From assembly GCA_013140705.1 (NCBI GenBank), contig JABFSH010000021.1, positions 95,191 through 159,190 of the forward strand: a stretch of 64,000 nt of DNA, read 5' to 3'. Origin of the DNA: Methylococcaceae bacterium (GTDB lineage Bacteria > Pseudomonadota > Gammaproteobacteria > Methylococcales > Methylomonadaceae). Positions 57,790 to 64,000 of this stretch are shown here, piece by piece (the first letter of the stretch is position 1; each line of letters opens with the position of its first letter). The translations under genes were made by a program, and so were the position numbers. The notes under the pieces are model-generated. The model was not told where the DNA came from and did no database searches. It saw only the letters and a program-made list of their open reading frames with translations.

Positions 57790-59343
57790 TTAAAAATTTT
57801 CTATTTTACCATGCGTATGGATTAAATGCCTTGGTCTTAGCCCTGTCAACAACAAAGTCGCCAAGTAAACAATCACGCCACTAAAAATCCACTTCAATAT
57901 GTTGATAACTCTATCTTTTGCACTCCAGTGCTTCCACCAATCCGCATCAACAAAGTAATACAAACAGGCTGACATCACTGCACTGGCAAAGGCTATCCGA
58001 AACAAGAACAACCTCCAGCCATGGCCTGGCTGATAAATTCTTTCTCGCAACAACTTGCTCAGCAATAAAGCCGCATTAAAAAATGCGGCTAACGATGTAG
58101 CCAACGCCAATCCGGCATGAGCCAATGGAAAAACCAGCAGCACGTTTAATGCGAGACTGACTATCATGGCATAAACACCGTAGCGCACGGGTGTCTGCAT
58201 GTCCTGCCGCGATGTGAATCCGGATACCAGGATCTTGATCATGATGAAAGCCAGCAAGCCAATCGCATAAGCTCTCAAGCTTTTGCCTGCCATATGCACA
58301 TCGCTAACGCTAAATTCCTTGTATTGAAACAATGTTGATAACATCGGCTCAGCGAGCAACAACAAGCCGAGCGTAGCCGGCACACCCACCAGAAAAACCA
58401 GGCGCAACCCCCAATCCAGCGCAGCGGAAAAGGCAATCGAATCCTGCGCTACATGGCTTTTGGCCAAGCCCGGCAAAATAACGGTTGCCAGCGCAACCCC
58501 TAAAATACCCAACGGAAATTCCACTAAGCGATCCGAGTAATAAAGCCATGACACGCTGCCCACAGTCAGGAAGGATGCCACCAGAGTATCCAGCAATAAA
58601 TTAATCTGCGTGACTGAAACACTGAATATTGCCGGCAACATTAATTGCAACGCGCGTCTGACACCGGGATCGTAAAAACCTAACCTGAAACTTGGCAACA
58701 ACCCCAATCTTATCAATGCCGGCAACTGAAACAAGACTTGGAACAAACCCGCCGCAAAAACACCCCAAGCCAGCGCCACCACTGGCTTCTGCATTAATGG
58801 AGCCAAACCGATCGCGGCAGCAATCATGCAAATATTGAGAATGGCCGGCGTTATGGCCGGCACCGCAAATCTGCCATAAGCATTGAGAATACTGCCGAAA
58901 AAAGCAACGATGCCGATAAAAAACAAATACGGAAAAGTAATCTGCAACATCAGTACGGCCAACTCATGCTGCTCACCCTGCCAGGAGAAGCCGGGGGCCA
59001 AAAGCAAAATAAGCACAGGCGCCACTAAAACACCCACCAGGGAAACCAGCAACAAAATGACCGCCAGAGTGCCCGATGTCCTGTCAACAAACAGCTTTAA
59101 TACGGCCTGACTACTCTGTGTTTTATACTCCGATAGTACCGACACAAAGGCATGAGCAAAAGCACCCTCCACAAACAATCGCCGCAAAAAATTGGGTATT
59201 TTGAATGCAACAAAAAATGCATCAGTCGCGAGATCAACGCCGAAAATTCGGGCAATCAGCATATCTCTGACAAAACCCAAGATACGTGAAATCAAGGTCA
59301 TTGAGGCAACAATCAATGACGATTTAAATAACTGCCTTGCCAA
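57790..59343 (-). CDS. murJ: Lipid II flippase MurJ
   Basis: 517 residues, 14 membrane helices of the MVF/MOP fold. N-terminal S-R-I-L-G-F-V-R-D-M-L-I-A-R-I-F-G and K-I-P-N-F-L-R-R-L-F-V-E-G-A-F carry the conserved arginines. Moves lipid II to the outer face of the inner membrane. First gene of the operon, divergent from rpsT across 95 bases. Confidence 0.96.
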   Translation of the reverse strand: MARQLFKSSLIVASMTLISRILGFVRDMLIARIFGVDLATDAFFVAFKIPNFLRRLFVEGAFAHAFVSVLSEYKTQSSQAVLKLFVDRTSGTLAVILLLVSLVGVLVAPVLILLLAPGFSWQGEQHELAVLMLQITFPYLFFIGIVAFFGSILNAYGRFAVPAITPAILNICMIAAAIGLAPLMQKPVVALAWGVFAAGLFQVLFQLPALIRLGLLPSFRLGFYDPGVRRALQLMLPAIFSVSVTQINLLLDTLVASFLTVGSVSWLYYSDRLVEFPLGILGVALATVILPGLAKSHVAQDSIAFSAALDWGLRLVFLVGVPATLGLLLLAEPMLSTLFQYKEFSVSDVHMAGKSLRAYAIGLLAFIMIKILVSGFTSRQDMQTPVRYGVYAMIVSLALNVLLVFPLAHAGLALATSLAAFFNAALLLSKLLRERIYQPGHGWRLFLFRIAFASAVMSACLYYFVDADWWKHWSAKDRVINILKWIFSGVIVYLATLLLTGLRPRHLIHTHGKIENF

Positions 59344-59438
59344 AGACTATCCTAGTGCGTTATTAAAAATTGACAATAGTATCATTTAAATTGATAATAT
59401 TGGGTCTATTTAACTCACATAGAAAAAATTGAGAATCC

Positions 59439-59702
59439 ATGGCTAATACAGCACAAGCTAAAAAACGCGCGAAACAAGCGGAAAAAAGCCGTATTCGCAA
59501 CGCAGGTCAACGTAGCAACTTGCGAACCTTCATTAAAAAAGTAATCGCCGCCGTTAACACCGGGGATAAAGAAAAAGCTCAAGCCGCATTTCAAACGGCT
59601 GTACCCATTATTGATTCTGCAGTCAATAAAGGTATTATTCATAAAAATAAAGCATCACGAAGCAAAAGCAGATTAAATCTAAAAGTAAAATCCATGGCTT
59701 AA
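59439..59702 (+). CDS. rpsT: 30S ribosomal protein S20
   Basis: 87 residues, highly basic: A-N-T-A-Q-A-K-K-R-A-K-Q-A-E-K-S-R at the start, H-K-N-K-A-S-R-S-K-S-R-L near the end. Conserved divergent partner of murJ in gammaproteobacteria. Followed 20 bases later by a strong terminator. Confidence 0.98.
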   Translation: MANTAQAKKRAKQAEKSRIRNAGQRSNLRTFIKKVIAAVNTGDKEKAQAAFQTAVPIIDSAVNKGIIHKNKASRSKSRLNLKVKSMA

Positions 59703-59722
59703 GCTAATTATTTGATTTACTT

Positions 59723-59759
59723 AAAAAGGCCGAACTCCTTGGGTTTCGGCCTTTTTTTT
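59723..59759 (+). terminator. Rho-independent terminator of rpsT
   Basis: Stem AAAAAGGCCGAA (59723-59734) pairs with TTCGGCCTTTTT, loop of 10 bases, then eight T. Classic intrinsic terminator; the A-run makes it usable from the other side as well. Confidence 0.9.
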
Positions 59760-59900
59760 GATTGGCGCAAATGAAAATCATAATTTGATTCCGGCGCCGG
59801 ATTTTGAAGCAATGTAACGCCACAACGAAGCCTATCATGTAGCAATACGCTGTCGAGATGCCGTTGGAAGGGGAGAAGTCCATACCATCAGCCACGACCT

Positions 59901-60347
59901 TTATGTATTATGAGTTGCGGCTTCTTCCTCAGAACCGGAACCTGTCCAATTAACTATACTCAGTGCCGGAACTTTAGTGAAATGCTTGGTATTGTTCGTA
60001 ACCAGGGTTGCTCCCAGGCTCAGAACATGGGCGGCGATCAGAGTATCGTTTGCACCAATCGGCATCCCCTTGTTAAATAACAGCGTTTGCAAATCCGCAA
60101 ACTGCTCGGCGGCACTGGCATCCCACGCGTATATGTCATGCAATCGTTCGCAAAACTCAGTGATCAGGGCAATATGCTTGGCAGGATTACCCGAACGTTT
60201 CGCCCCCAGCATGAGTTCAGCATAGGTGATGGCGGAAATGGCAATCTCATGTCCTTGCTGGACAGAGGCATCCATAGCCTCCAGTACCTTGCCCGGATTC
60301 TTGCGGATGATATAGCTACAGGTATCGGTATCAAGGATGTAAAGCAT
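59901..60347 (-). CDS. vapC: VapC-family PIN-domain toxin
   Basis: 148 residues; PIN-domain ribonuclease. Acidic residues expected for metal binding: D in L-D-T-D-T-C near the start, E in Y-A-E-L-M-L-G near residue 45, and D in G-A-N-D-T-L-I-A-A-H near 100. C-terminal T-N-N-T-K-H-F is typical. VapC toxins cut tRNA or rRNA. A serine/glutamate-rich tail of about 12 residues is extra. Start ATG overlaps the vapB stop by one base. Confidence 0.92.
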   Translation of the reverse strand: MLYILDTDTCSYIIRKNPGKVLEAMDASVQQGHEIAISAITYAELMLGAKRSGNPAKHIALITEFCERLHDIYAWDASAAEQFADLQTLLFNKGMPIGANDTLIAAHVLSLGATLVTNNTKHFTKVPALSIVNWTGSGSEEEAATHNT

Positions 60348-60580
60348 CAAAAAATGACCCTTGTCGTTTCTATCACTTCAGGTCGCAAAACCATGAAATC
60401 AGCATCGGCTTTGTCCATCTCGGCAAACGATGCCCAGCTTTTACGTTTAGGCGTGATGATAACGGCATTGCCTTGTCTACGGATCATCACTTCATCGATT
60501 CCGACGAATTGGAATGGCTTGGGAATGCGAACCGCTTGGCTTTGTCCGTTTCTGAATAGTTTTGTGGTGATTGCTTGCAT
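60347..60580 (-). CDS. vapB: VapB-family antitoxin (AbrB/SpoVT-like)
   Basis: 77 residues. Swapped-hairpin DNA-binding N-terminus: A-I-T-T-K-L-F-R-N-G-Q-S-Q-A-V-R-I-P-K, the usual VapB signature, followed by a short toxin-binding tail. Start at the ATG with GGGGCAG before it; the frame is open further upstream without family similarity. A perfect palindrome lies 24 bases upstream. Confidence 0.92.
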   Translation of the reverse strand: MQAITTKLFRNGQSQAVRIPKPFQFVGIDEVMIRRQGNAVIITPKRKSWASFAEMDKADADFMVLRPEVIETTRVIF

Positions 60581-60603
60581 GATCTGCCCCTGCTCAAAAT
60601 AAG

Positions 60604-60626
60604 TATAGGTATAGTCTATACCTATA
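60604..60626. promoter_or_regulatory. Operator palindrome of vapBC
   Basis: TATAGGTATAG - T - CTATACCTATA: perfect 11-base arms. It starts 24 bases before the vapB ATG and overlaps TATA-rich sequence that could be the -10 region. Expected binding site for the VapBC complex. Confidence 0.65.
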
Positions 60627-60643
60627 TAAATTGTAGTCAAGCA

Positions 60644-60726
60644 GGCGCCTAATCTTACGGCGGGTAAATTGTATAGCAGGGAAGTCACCCTTGCCGGACT
60701 ACAATTTAACCGTCGTATTGGCGCGC
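60644..60726. repeat. Large imperfect inverted repeat
   Basis: Arms 60644-60673 and 60700-60726 pair over most of their length (GGCGCC..TAAATTGTA with TACAATTTAA..GGCGCGC). A second pairing is possible between AATTGTAGTC at 60629 and GACTACAATT at 60697. It sits between vapBC and the cassette-like region. No protein is encoded in 60627-60910. Confidence 0.5.
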
Positions 60727-60910
60727 TCCAATTCTTATGGATTATGGATTCCGGACGGAGCATGACTTGGAAAAATTCGTGTAACATCAACTCCATCCGC
60801 TCTGCTTATGGCGGTTTGCCTGTCGGCGAAACCTTACAGCTTTACCGAATTGGTCGTATAACTCAAACGCCGCAGAGTTGGGTCCGGTTGAAGTGTTAGT
60901 TGGGTCGCAC

Positions 60911-61412
60911 TTATTCTGAAAGAACCTTTTTCTTCTCTTCTTCGTATTCCTGCTGGGTGATTGCACCAGCATCCAGAAGGGTCTTCAACTTCGAAAGGCG
61001 ATCATATTTATCCTGCGGTGCAGTGGCTGAACTCGGCTTGGCGGTCGTTACACAGGAGAAAATGATCTCAATCCGTGGCCAGTTGCCAAGTATATGTGGT
61101 GGCATCGATGTGGTTTCTTCAATTAAGTGAGGACGCTTGTCGTTTTGAGCACAGAAACTCCGCCCTTTCCAATGCGCTATTTCTGATCGTCTCTACAGAG
61201 GTAAAGCCAGTAGAGCCCTGATGGAATATTCGGTGCTTCTCAATACCAAGAAGCGGGGCATTGATTGAGCTTGTCTTGCCGCCGTAGATGGCGCCATCAA
61301 ATTCAGATTTGCTCGTGTCTGCTATCTCAATGGTTGAAGAGACGGCGCACCCCGTGAGAAACACCAATGGAAGTAGAAAACAAACTGCACGCAACATAAT
61401 GATGAAGATCAT
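60911..61412 (-). pseudogene. Frameshifted SHOCT-domain lipoprotein gene (cassette-like)
   Basis: The first frame (61412 to 61119) encodes a lipoprotein: signal peptide with lipobox L-T-G-C, then S-E-F-D-G-A-I-Y and F-H-Q-G-S-T-G-F. It stops soon after E-F-L-C-S-K. The other frame continues from the same point as N-D-K-R-P-H-L-I-E-E-T-T-S-M-P-P-H-I-L-G-N-W-P-R-I-E-I-I-F-S-C, ending with a SHOCT-type motif (K-L-K-T-L-L-D-A-G-A-I-T-Q-Q-E-Y). One added A in the A-run of TCAAAACG near 61145 would restore a ~165-residue protein. So this is a one-base frameshift, either real or a sequencing error. Short leader and flanking attC-like sequences suggest it was an integron cassette. Confidence 0.75.
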
Positions 61413-61455
61413 TTTTTAGCCCACTGCTCCGGTTGAACGAATGGTTGGACGAAGC

Positions 61456-61490
61456 CGCTAACGCGAAGAAAAGCGCCACCGCCCGATTAA
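61456..61490 (-). other. Truncated attC site (R' end)
   Basis: On the minus strand G-T-T-A-G-C-G (61456-61462) sits 44 bases before the lipoprotein start, as the R' box of an upstream attC would. The left half of the site is missing where the recombinase-fragment element begins near 61500. Confidence 0.4.
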
Positions 61491-61499
61491 TCGATAAAA

Positions 61500-61555
61500 T
61501 GTAACCTCCGCCCTAAATCATAATAGGGCGCTCAACAACGAATCATGAGGTTACA
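61500..61555. repeat. Nested inverted repeats flanking the recombinase fragment
   Basis: Outer pair TGTAACCTC (61500-61508) / GAGGTTACA (61547-61555) and inner pair CGCCCTA (61509-61515) / TAGGGCG (61524-61530), just upstream of the recombinase ATG. Looks like the terminal or promoter end of a mobile element. Confidence 0.6.
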
Positions 61556-61560
61556 AAACA

Positions 61561-61740
61561 ATGCCATCTCCCGAGTTAATTTTCAAGCAGAATTATCAAA
61601 GCCATCTTAAACACCTGAAACTCAAAGGACTCCGGCCTAAGACGATTGAAGCCTATTCTAGAGTGCTTAAATCATCACCTCTCACAAAAGGTGTTGCACA
61701 AGACAACGCTTTTTGCCAGCCCTCGGGTAATGAGGCTTAG
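61561..61740 (+). pseudogene. Tyrosine recombinase (phage integrase family), N-terminal fragment
   Basis: 59 codons. The first 37 residues match the SAM-like core-binding domain start of tyrosine recombinases: F-K-Q-N-Y-Q-S-H-L-K, L-K-G-L-R-P-K-T-I-E-A-Y-S-R. After that similarity stops and the frame runs out within 22 codons. All catalytic residues are missing. It is on the plus strand, opposite to the cassette genes, so it is not the integron integrase but part of an element that landed in the array. Bases 61741-61815 hold no recognisable gene. Confidence 0.72.
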
Positions 61741-61815
61741 ATTTTCCGAGCAACCTATAAAATCCCAAAAGATATTTTCTTATATTAATAGTCTGTATCG
61801 ATTATCACCGGGCTT

Positions 61816-61878
61816 GTCCAACAACCGGTTCAGATTGTGGTTCGCTTTGCTCTCACAATCTAACCTTATTCGTTAGGC
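61816..61878 (-). other. attC recombination site A
   Basis: Read on the minus strand: G-C-C-T-A-A-C (61878-61872) ... G-T-T-G-G-A-C (61822-61816), 63 bases, with inner complementary arms (CCACAATC / GATTGTGG type). Fits R-Y-Y-Y-A-A-C and G-T-T-R-R-R-Y exactly. Follows the cassette gene at 61889-62335 by 10 bases. Last intact attC of the array in this window. Confidence 0.82.
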
Positions 61879-61888
61879 CCCACCGCGC

Positions 61889-62335
61889 TCATTGAATTAC
61901 TTTCCCCTCGAACCGATCGCGGTTTGACCAAAACGTACGCGAAGGACAGACTTGCTCTTCAGGATAGTCTGTTCCTTCCTCATGTGGGCAACCGAGGATT
62001 CCCGCCGCAACAACGACAGACTTTGCGTCGTGACCCGCAATGAAGTCGAGAATCTCCTTCAACACTTCAGCGCTTTTTCGTACGTCAATGCCTTCACTGA
62101 ACCAGCGCTCTAGAGCAACTGCGTCAGCGCCTTCAGACGGAACAATTCCTACAGCAACCTTTGTGGCACGCTGATCATCAGGACCGTAGTAGGCGACGGT
62201 CGCTACTGGAAACCCAGCAAAGCCCTTCTTGACCTTCTTCTTAAACTTGTCCTGATACCACGTGTCTGTAAGCGCCATGAGAACCTTCTCCGCTTCCTCA
62301 ATCAAGTGTTCAATCGCCGCAACCCTCGGTTCCAC
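61889..62335 (-). CDS. Cassette-encoded protein of unknown function
   Basis: 148 residues from a GTG start 10 bases after the preceding attC R' box. No signal peptide; charged helical N-terminus (E-H-L-I-E-E-A-E-K-V-L), a basic loop K-F-K-K-K-V-K-K, then a likely alpha/beta core. Two cysteines lie late, in I-L-G-C-P-H-E-E and V-C-P-S. I do not recognise the family. Bounded on both sides by attC sites, so it is a complete integron cassette. Confidence 0.8.
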   Translation of the reverse strand: MEPRVAAIEHLIEEAEKVLMALTDTWYQDKFKKKVKKGFAGFPVATVAYYGPDDQRATKVAVGIVPSEGADAVALERWFSEGIDVRKSAEVLKEILDFIAGHDAKSVVVAAGILGCPHEEGTDYPEEQVCPSRTFWSNRDRFEGKVIQ

Positions 62336-62344
62336 GCAAGTGGG

Positions 62345-62422
62345 GCCTAACGTGCAGCTAAGGGGCGCGCCGAAGGCGCGTCCCAGCGACCGAAGGGATC
62401 GAACTTGAGCGTAGGGTTAGCC
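62345..62422 (-). other. attC recombination site B
   Basis: Minus strand: G-G-C-T-A-A-C (62422-62416) ... G-T-T-A-G-G-C (62351-62345), 78 bases. Inner stem GGGACGCGCC / GGCGCGCCCC and CTTCGGTCG-type palindromic centre. The stop codon of the gene at 62417-62713 lies inside the R'' box, as is common in cassettes. Confidence 0.85.
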
Positions 62423-62713
62423 ATATAACGCTCCTACTTGCAGGAAAAGAAGCGAGGCGGCGAAGCCTAGAACTGCAACAAGCTGAAGGCCAAAGAAAAG
62501 GGCAGCAATGCGCGAGTCACAAGCTCGAACGCACCAAGCGAGAATGGCAACCGGGATGCCCACGAACATGAGAATTGCCACCAGCGAAGGAGAACCTTCG
62601 GAAGGCGTGAGTGGCGCAACCAGACCAAACGCATAGATGAGCAATGCCATGAGGTTCGCGGCTGCGAGCAGAAGGCTGCGCCAGATCGGTGTGAGTGCGG
62701 ATACGGTCAACAT
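62417..62713 (-). CDS. Cassette-encoded small membrane protein
   Basis: 98 residues with three predicted membrane helices (about 10-33, 42-62 and 68-95). Few charged residues. No family recognised. ATG lies only 3 bases from the preceding attC R' box, so the message is almost leaderless if transcribed from the array promoter. Small membrane proteins are frequent in chromosomal integrons. Confidence 0.78.
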   Translation of the reverse strand: MLTVSALTPIWRSLLLAAANLMALLIYAFGLVAPLTPSEGSPSLVAILMFVGIPVAILAWCVRACDSRIAALFFGLQLVAVLGFAASLLFLQVGALYG

Positions 62714-62715
62714 AT

Positions 62716-62839
62716 GGCTAACGTAAAGCTAAGGGGCGTGCCTTTCATAGAAGACTGACGAAGCCACCAAAGCCGGAAAAAATATAAACCTCCAAAACCG
62801 CCACGAAAAGGCGCGTCCCGCTTGAGCGTAATGTTAGCC
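62716..62839 (-). other. attC recombination site C
   Basis: Minus strand: G-G-C-T-A-A-C (62839-62833) ... G-T-T-A-G-C-C (62722-62716), 124 bases, longer than the others. Outer arms C-G-C-T-C-A-A-G-C / C-C-C-T-T-A-G-C-T and GGGACGCGCC / GGCACGCCCC resemble sites B and D. Confidence 0.83.
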
Positions 62840-62864
62840 AGCCAAACTATCGAACAACTCAATA

Positions 62865-63134
62865 CTACAGTGCCTTTAGTAATGCCTCATACTGCTGGTG
62901 AGGACCAACCCAGAACCAGATGAGGGTATTGTCTTCAAGTATACCAACTGCCCGCCAGTCAAGATCAACACGCGCCGAATAGATTGGCAAACGTGAATGG
63001 ACTTTTTTGAACCGAAGTGAAGGGTGCGAAGGATTCACCTTCCAAAGACGATACGCACCCCTTATGCGAATTTGGCGCTCAGATGATGCCGCCGCAAACA
63101 ACAACCGAAATTTCTCGGTCGTTTCTGATTTCAT
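62865..63134 (-). CDS. RelE/ParE-like toxin in integron cassette
   Basis: 89 residues with the ParE/RelE-like order: helices at the start, K-V-N-P-S-H-P-S-L-R-F-K-K-V, Y-S-A-R-V-D-L-D-W-R-A-V-G-I and W-F-W-V-G-P-H-Q-Q-Y-E-A-L-L. Overlaps the antitoxin stop by four bases. Toxin-antitoxin cassettes are thought to stabilise long integron arrays. Confidence is good for the toxin fold, less for target. Confidence 0.85.
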   Translation of the reverse strand: MKSETTEKFRLLFAAASSERQIRIRGAYRLWKVNPSHPSLRFKKVHSRLPIYSARVDLDWRAVGILEDNTLIWFWVGPHQQYEALLKAL

Positions 63135-63343
63135 AGATTGTCAATTGGTTTCGTTTTACCAGCCCTAAATTCGGCGAGGGCTTCTGTAGCCATCGCTTCA
63201 AGAATGCCTTCTGATTTTGCAAATGATTGAGACCAACTTTTCTCAGAAGCAATTTCTTCAAGAAGAATGGCAGCAAGAGCATCCTGTTCGTCGGGTGGAA
63301 GTTTTGTTGCTTCTGCAACTGCACTGTTGAGAGCCTGAGTCAT
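63131..63343 (-). CDS. Antitoxin of the cassette toxin-antitoxin pair
   Basis: 70 residues: helical, acidic, with L-P-P-D-E-Q-D-A-L-A-A-I-L-L-E-E-I-A-S-E-K-S-W, the pattern of small RelB/ParD-like or DUF-type antitoxins paired with RelE-like toxins. First gene of a two-gene cassette. A ribosome site TTGGAGCACGAAAT precedes the ATG. Confidence 0.83.
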   Translation of the reverse strand: MTQALNSAVAEATKLPPDEQDALAAILLEEIASEKSWSQSFAKSEGILEAMATEALAEFRAGKTKPIDNL

Positions 63344-63426
63344 ATTTCGTGCTCCAAGTAGGAAAACTCCATTCTAACGTAAGGTTGTATCAACTGCTAT
63401 ACCATTGTCGCTATTATTCTCTGACT

Positions 63427-63507
63427 GGCTAACGTTTGAGCTAACCGGCGTGCAAAAGCAGAGCGAAGCGCCGCTTTTGCACGTCCGAGTTGAGCGATTT
63501 GTTAGGG
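63427..63507 (-). other. attC recombination site D
   Basis: Minus strand: C-C-C-T-A-A-C (63507-63501) ... G-T-T-A-G-C-C (63433-63427), 81 bases. Strong inner stem GTGCAAAAGCGGCGCTTCGC with GCTTTTGCAC, the imperfect palindrome expected of a folded attC. Confidence 0.85.
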
Positions 63508-63528
63508 TGCAATTTCTTACCCGACCGA

Positions 63529-64000
63529 TTACAGCTTACGGACTACCACAGTCTTTTGGATGATGCGCCCATCACGATTGAAAACTAGGTCAACCGAATC
63601 ACCAGAGTAACTTTGGAGTAATTCTTGGTAATGTTCAACAGACCTTACAGCCGTGCTGTTAAAAGAAACAAGAATGTCTCCGGGCAAAATATCGGCCTCA
63701 AAGGCTGGTGTACCTTCGACTACAACATCGACACGAACACCCGAGTTGCTTTCGAGCCTTCTTCTTGTTTCGTCGTCGAGAGGTTCTGTAAGAAACCCGA
63801 TCTTGGCTTTTGATTTAACGAAATATACCGCGTTGTAATCCGATCTATTTACCGTGTACGGGATATATGTTGTTCTAGTACCCAGCTTCTGAAATACACT
63901 CGATAACCTATGCAAGCAAAGGTTTGCCAATATAAGTCCATCGAAACGGTTTTGCCAAGGTCTCATTAAAAAACTCGATGAACGCCAGGATACGTTGATT
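63529..64000 (-). CDS. PDZ-domain protein, cassette-encoded, 5' end outside window
   Basis: Open frame to the right edge; an ATG at 63966 may be internal, since codons upstream remain open. The C-terminal ~90 residues form a PDZ domain: V-D-V-V-V-E-G-T-P-A-F-E-A-D-I-L-P-G-D-I-L-V-S-F-N and Y-Q-E-L-L. The preceding part contains T-Y-I-P-Y-T-V-N-R-S-D-Y-N-A-V-Y-F-V. No protease domain visible, so probably a peptide-binding or scaffold protein with the N-terminus unread. Followed by attC D, so it is a cassette gene. Confidence 0.75.
   Translation of the reverse strand, partial: INVSWRSSSFLMRPWQNRFDGLILANLCLHRLSSVFQKLGTRTTYIPYTVNRSDYNAVYFVKSKAKIGFLTEPLDDETRRRLESNSGVRVDVVVEGTPAFEADILPGDILVSFNSTAVRSVEHYQELLQSYSGDSVDLVFNRDGRIIQKTVVVRKL

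Noticed and set aside
59704..59895. 63-codon minus-strand frame beyond rpsT
   Set aside because: Overlaps the rpsT terminator and has no family match or ribosome site.
61646..61876. 76-codon plus-strand frame across the recombinase fragment and attC A
   Set aside because: It runs through the attC site and starts inside the recombinase fragment in another frame; no similarity seen.
1..64000. CRISPR arrays, rRNA and tRNA genes
   Set aside because: No regularly spaced direct repeats and no cloverleaf or rRNA sequence were recognised on either strand by eye; a covariance-model scan would be decisive.

Overview
The window reads as a chromosomal stretch of a gammaproteobacterial methylotroph, most likely a type I methanotroph of the Methylococcales. 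This rests on a formaldehyde-activating enzyme (Fae) homologue at 19.4-19.9 kb, gammaproteobacterial gene orders (murJ-ribF-ileS-lspA divergent from rpsT; gpmI-envC-ctpA; secB-gpsA; pqiA-pqiB-pqiC; rpe-trpE-trpG-trpD-trpC) and moderate G+C. The species assignment is inference; no 16S rRNA or methane monooxygenase gene is present. I saw no rRNA or tRNA gene.

Layout. 0-13.5 kb: envelope and core metabolism: the 3' part of a class A penicillin-binding protein, rpmE, a decayed exonuclease III gene, an AmpG-type permease, an NhaD antiporter, a sulfite/nitrite reductase with its DUF934 partner, ctpA-envC with a gpmI gene reduced to 82 codons, an ArsR regulator, a rhodanese, secB and gpsA. 13.5-25 kb: a PAS-PAS-GGDEF-EAL protein, a pqi lipid-transport operon whose PqiA is split in two, the Fae paralogue, an LtaS-like enzyme and secreted proteins, then an AT-rich spacer with tandem repeats. 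25-33.8 kb: nadA and the trp genes, interrupted between trpD and trpG by a 560-residue repeat protein, a DUF2442 protein and a BrnT/BrnA-like pair. 33.8-46 kb: FAH-family hydrolase, two-component system, hemW, pyrE, a dynamin-like GTPase, trmB, a fused thiS-thiG, aroG, folA and an asparaginase.

46-50.2 kb is a degraded defence island: an SF2 helicase with a GIY-YIG-like N-terminus, fragments of a DNA methylase and of a RhuM gene, and a RelE/HTH toxin-antitoxin pair lying between the RhuM pieces. 50.2-59.8 kb returns to housekeeping: flavin reductase, nadC, mltB, ampD, and lspA-ileS-ribF-murJ facing rpsT with a clear terminator. A vapBC pair follows.

The right end (about 60.9-64.0 kb) is the most distinctive part: a minus-strand array of integron gene cassettes with four complete attC sites that I could delimit base by base, plus remnants. 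It carries a toxin-antitoxin cassette, a small membrane protein, an unknown protein, a PDZ protein and a frameshifted SHOCT lipoprotein. A truncated tyrosine recombinase flanked by nested inverted repeats splits the array. The integron integrase would lie beyond the right edge.
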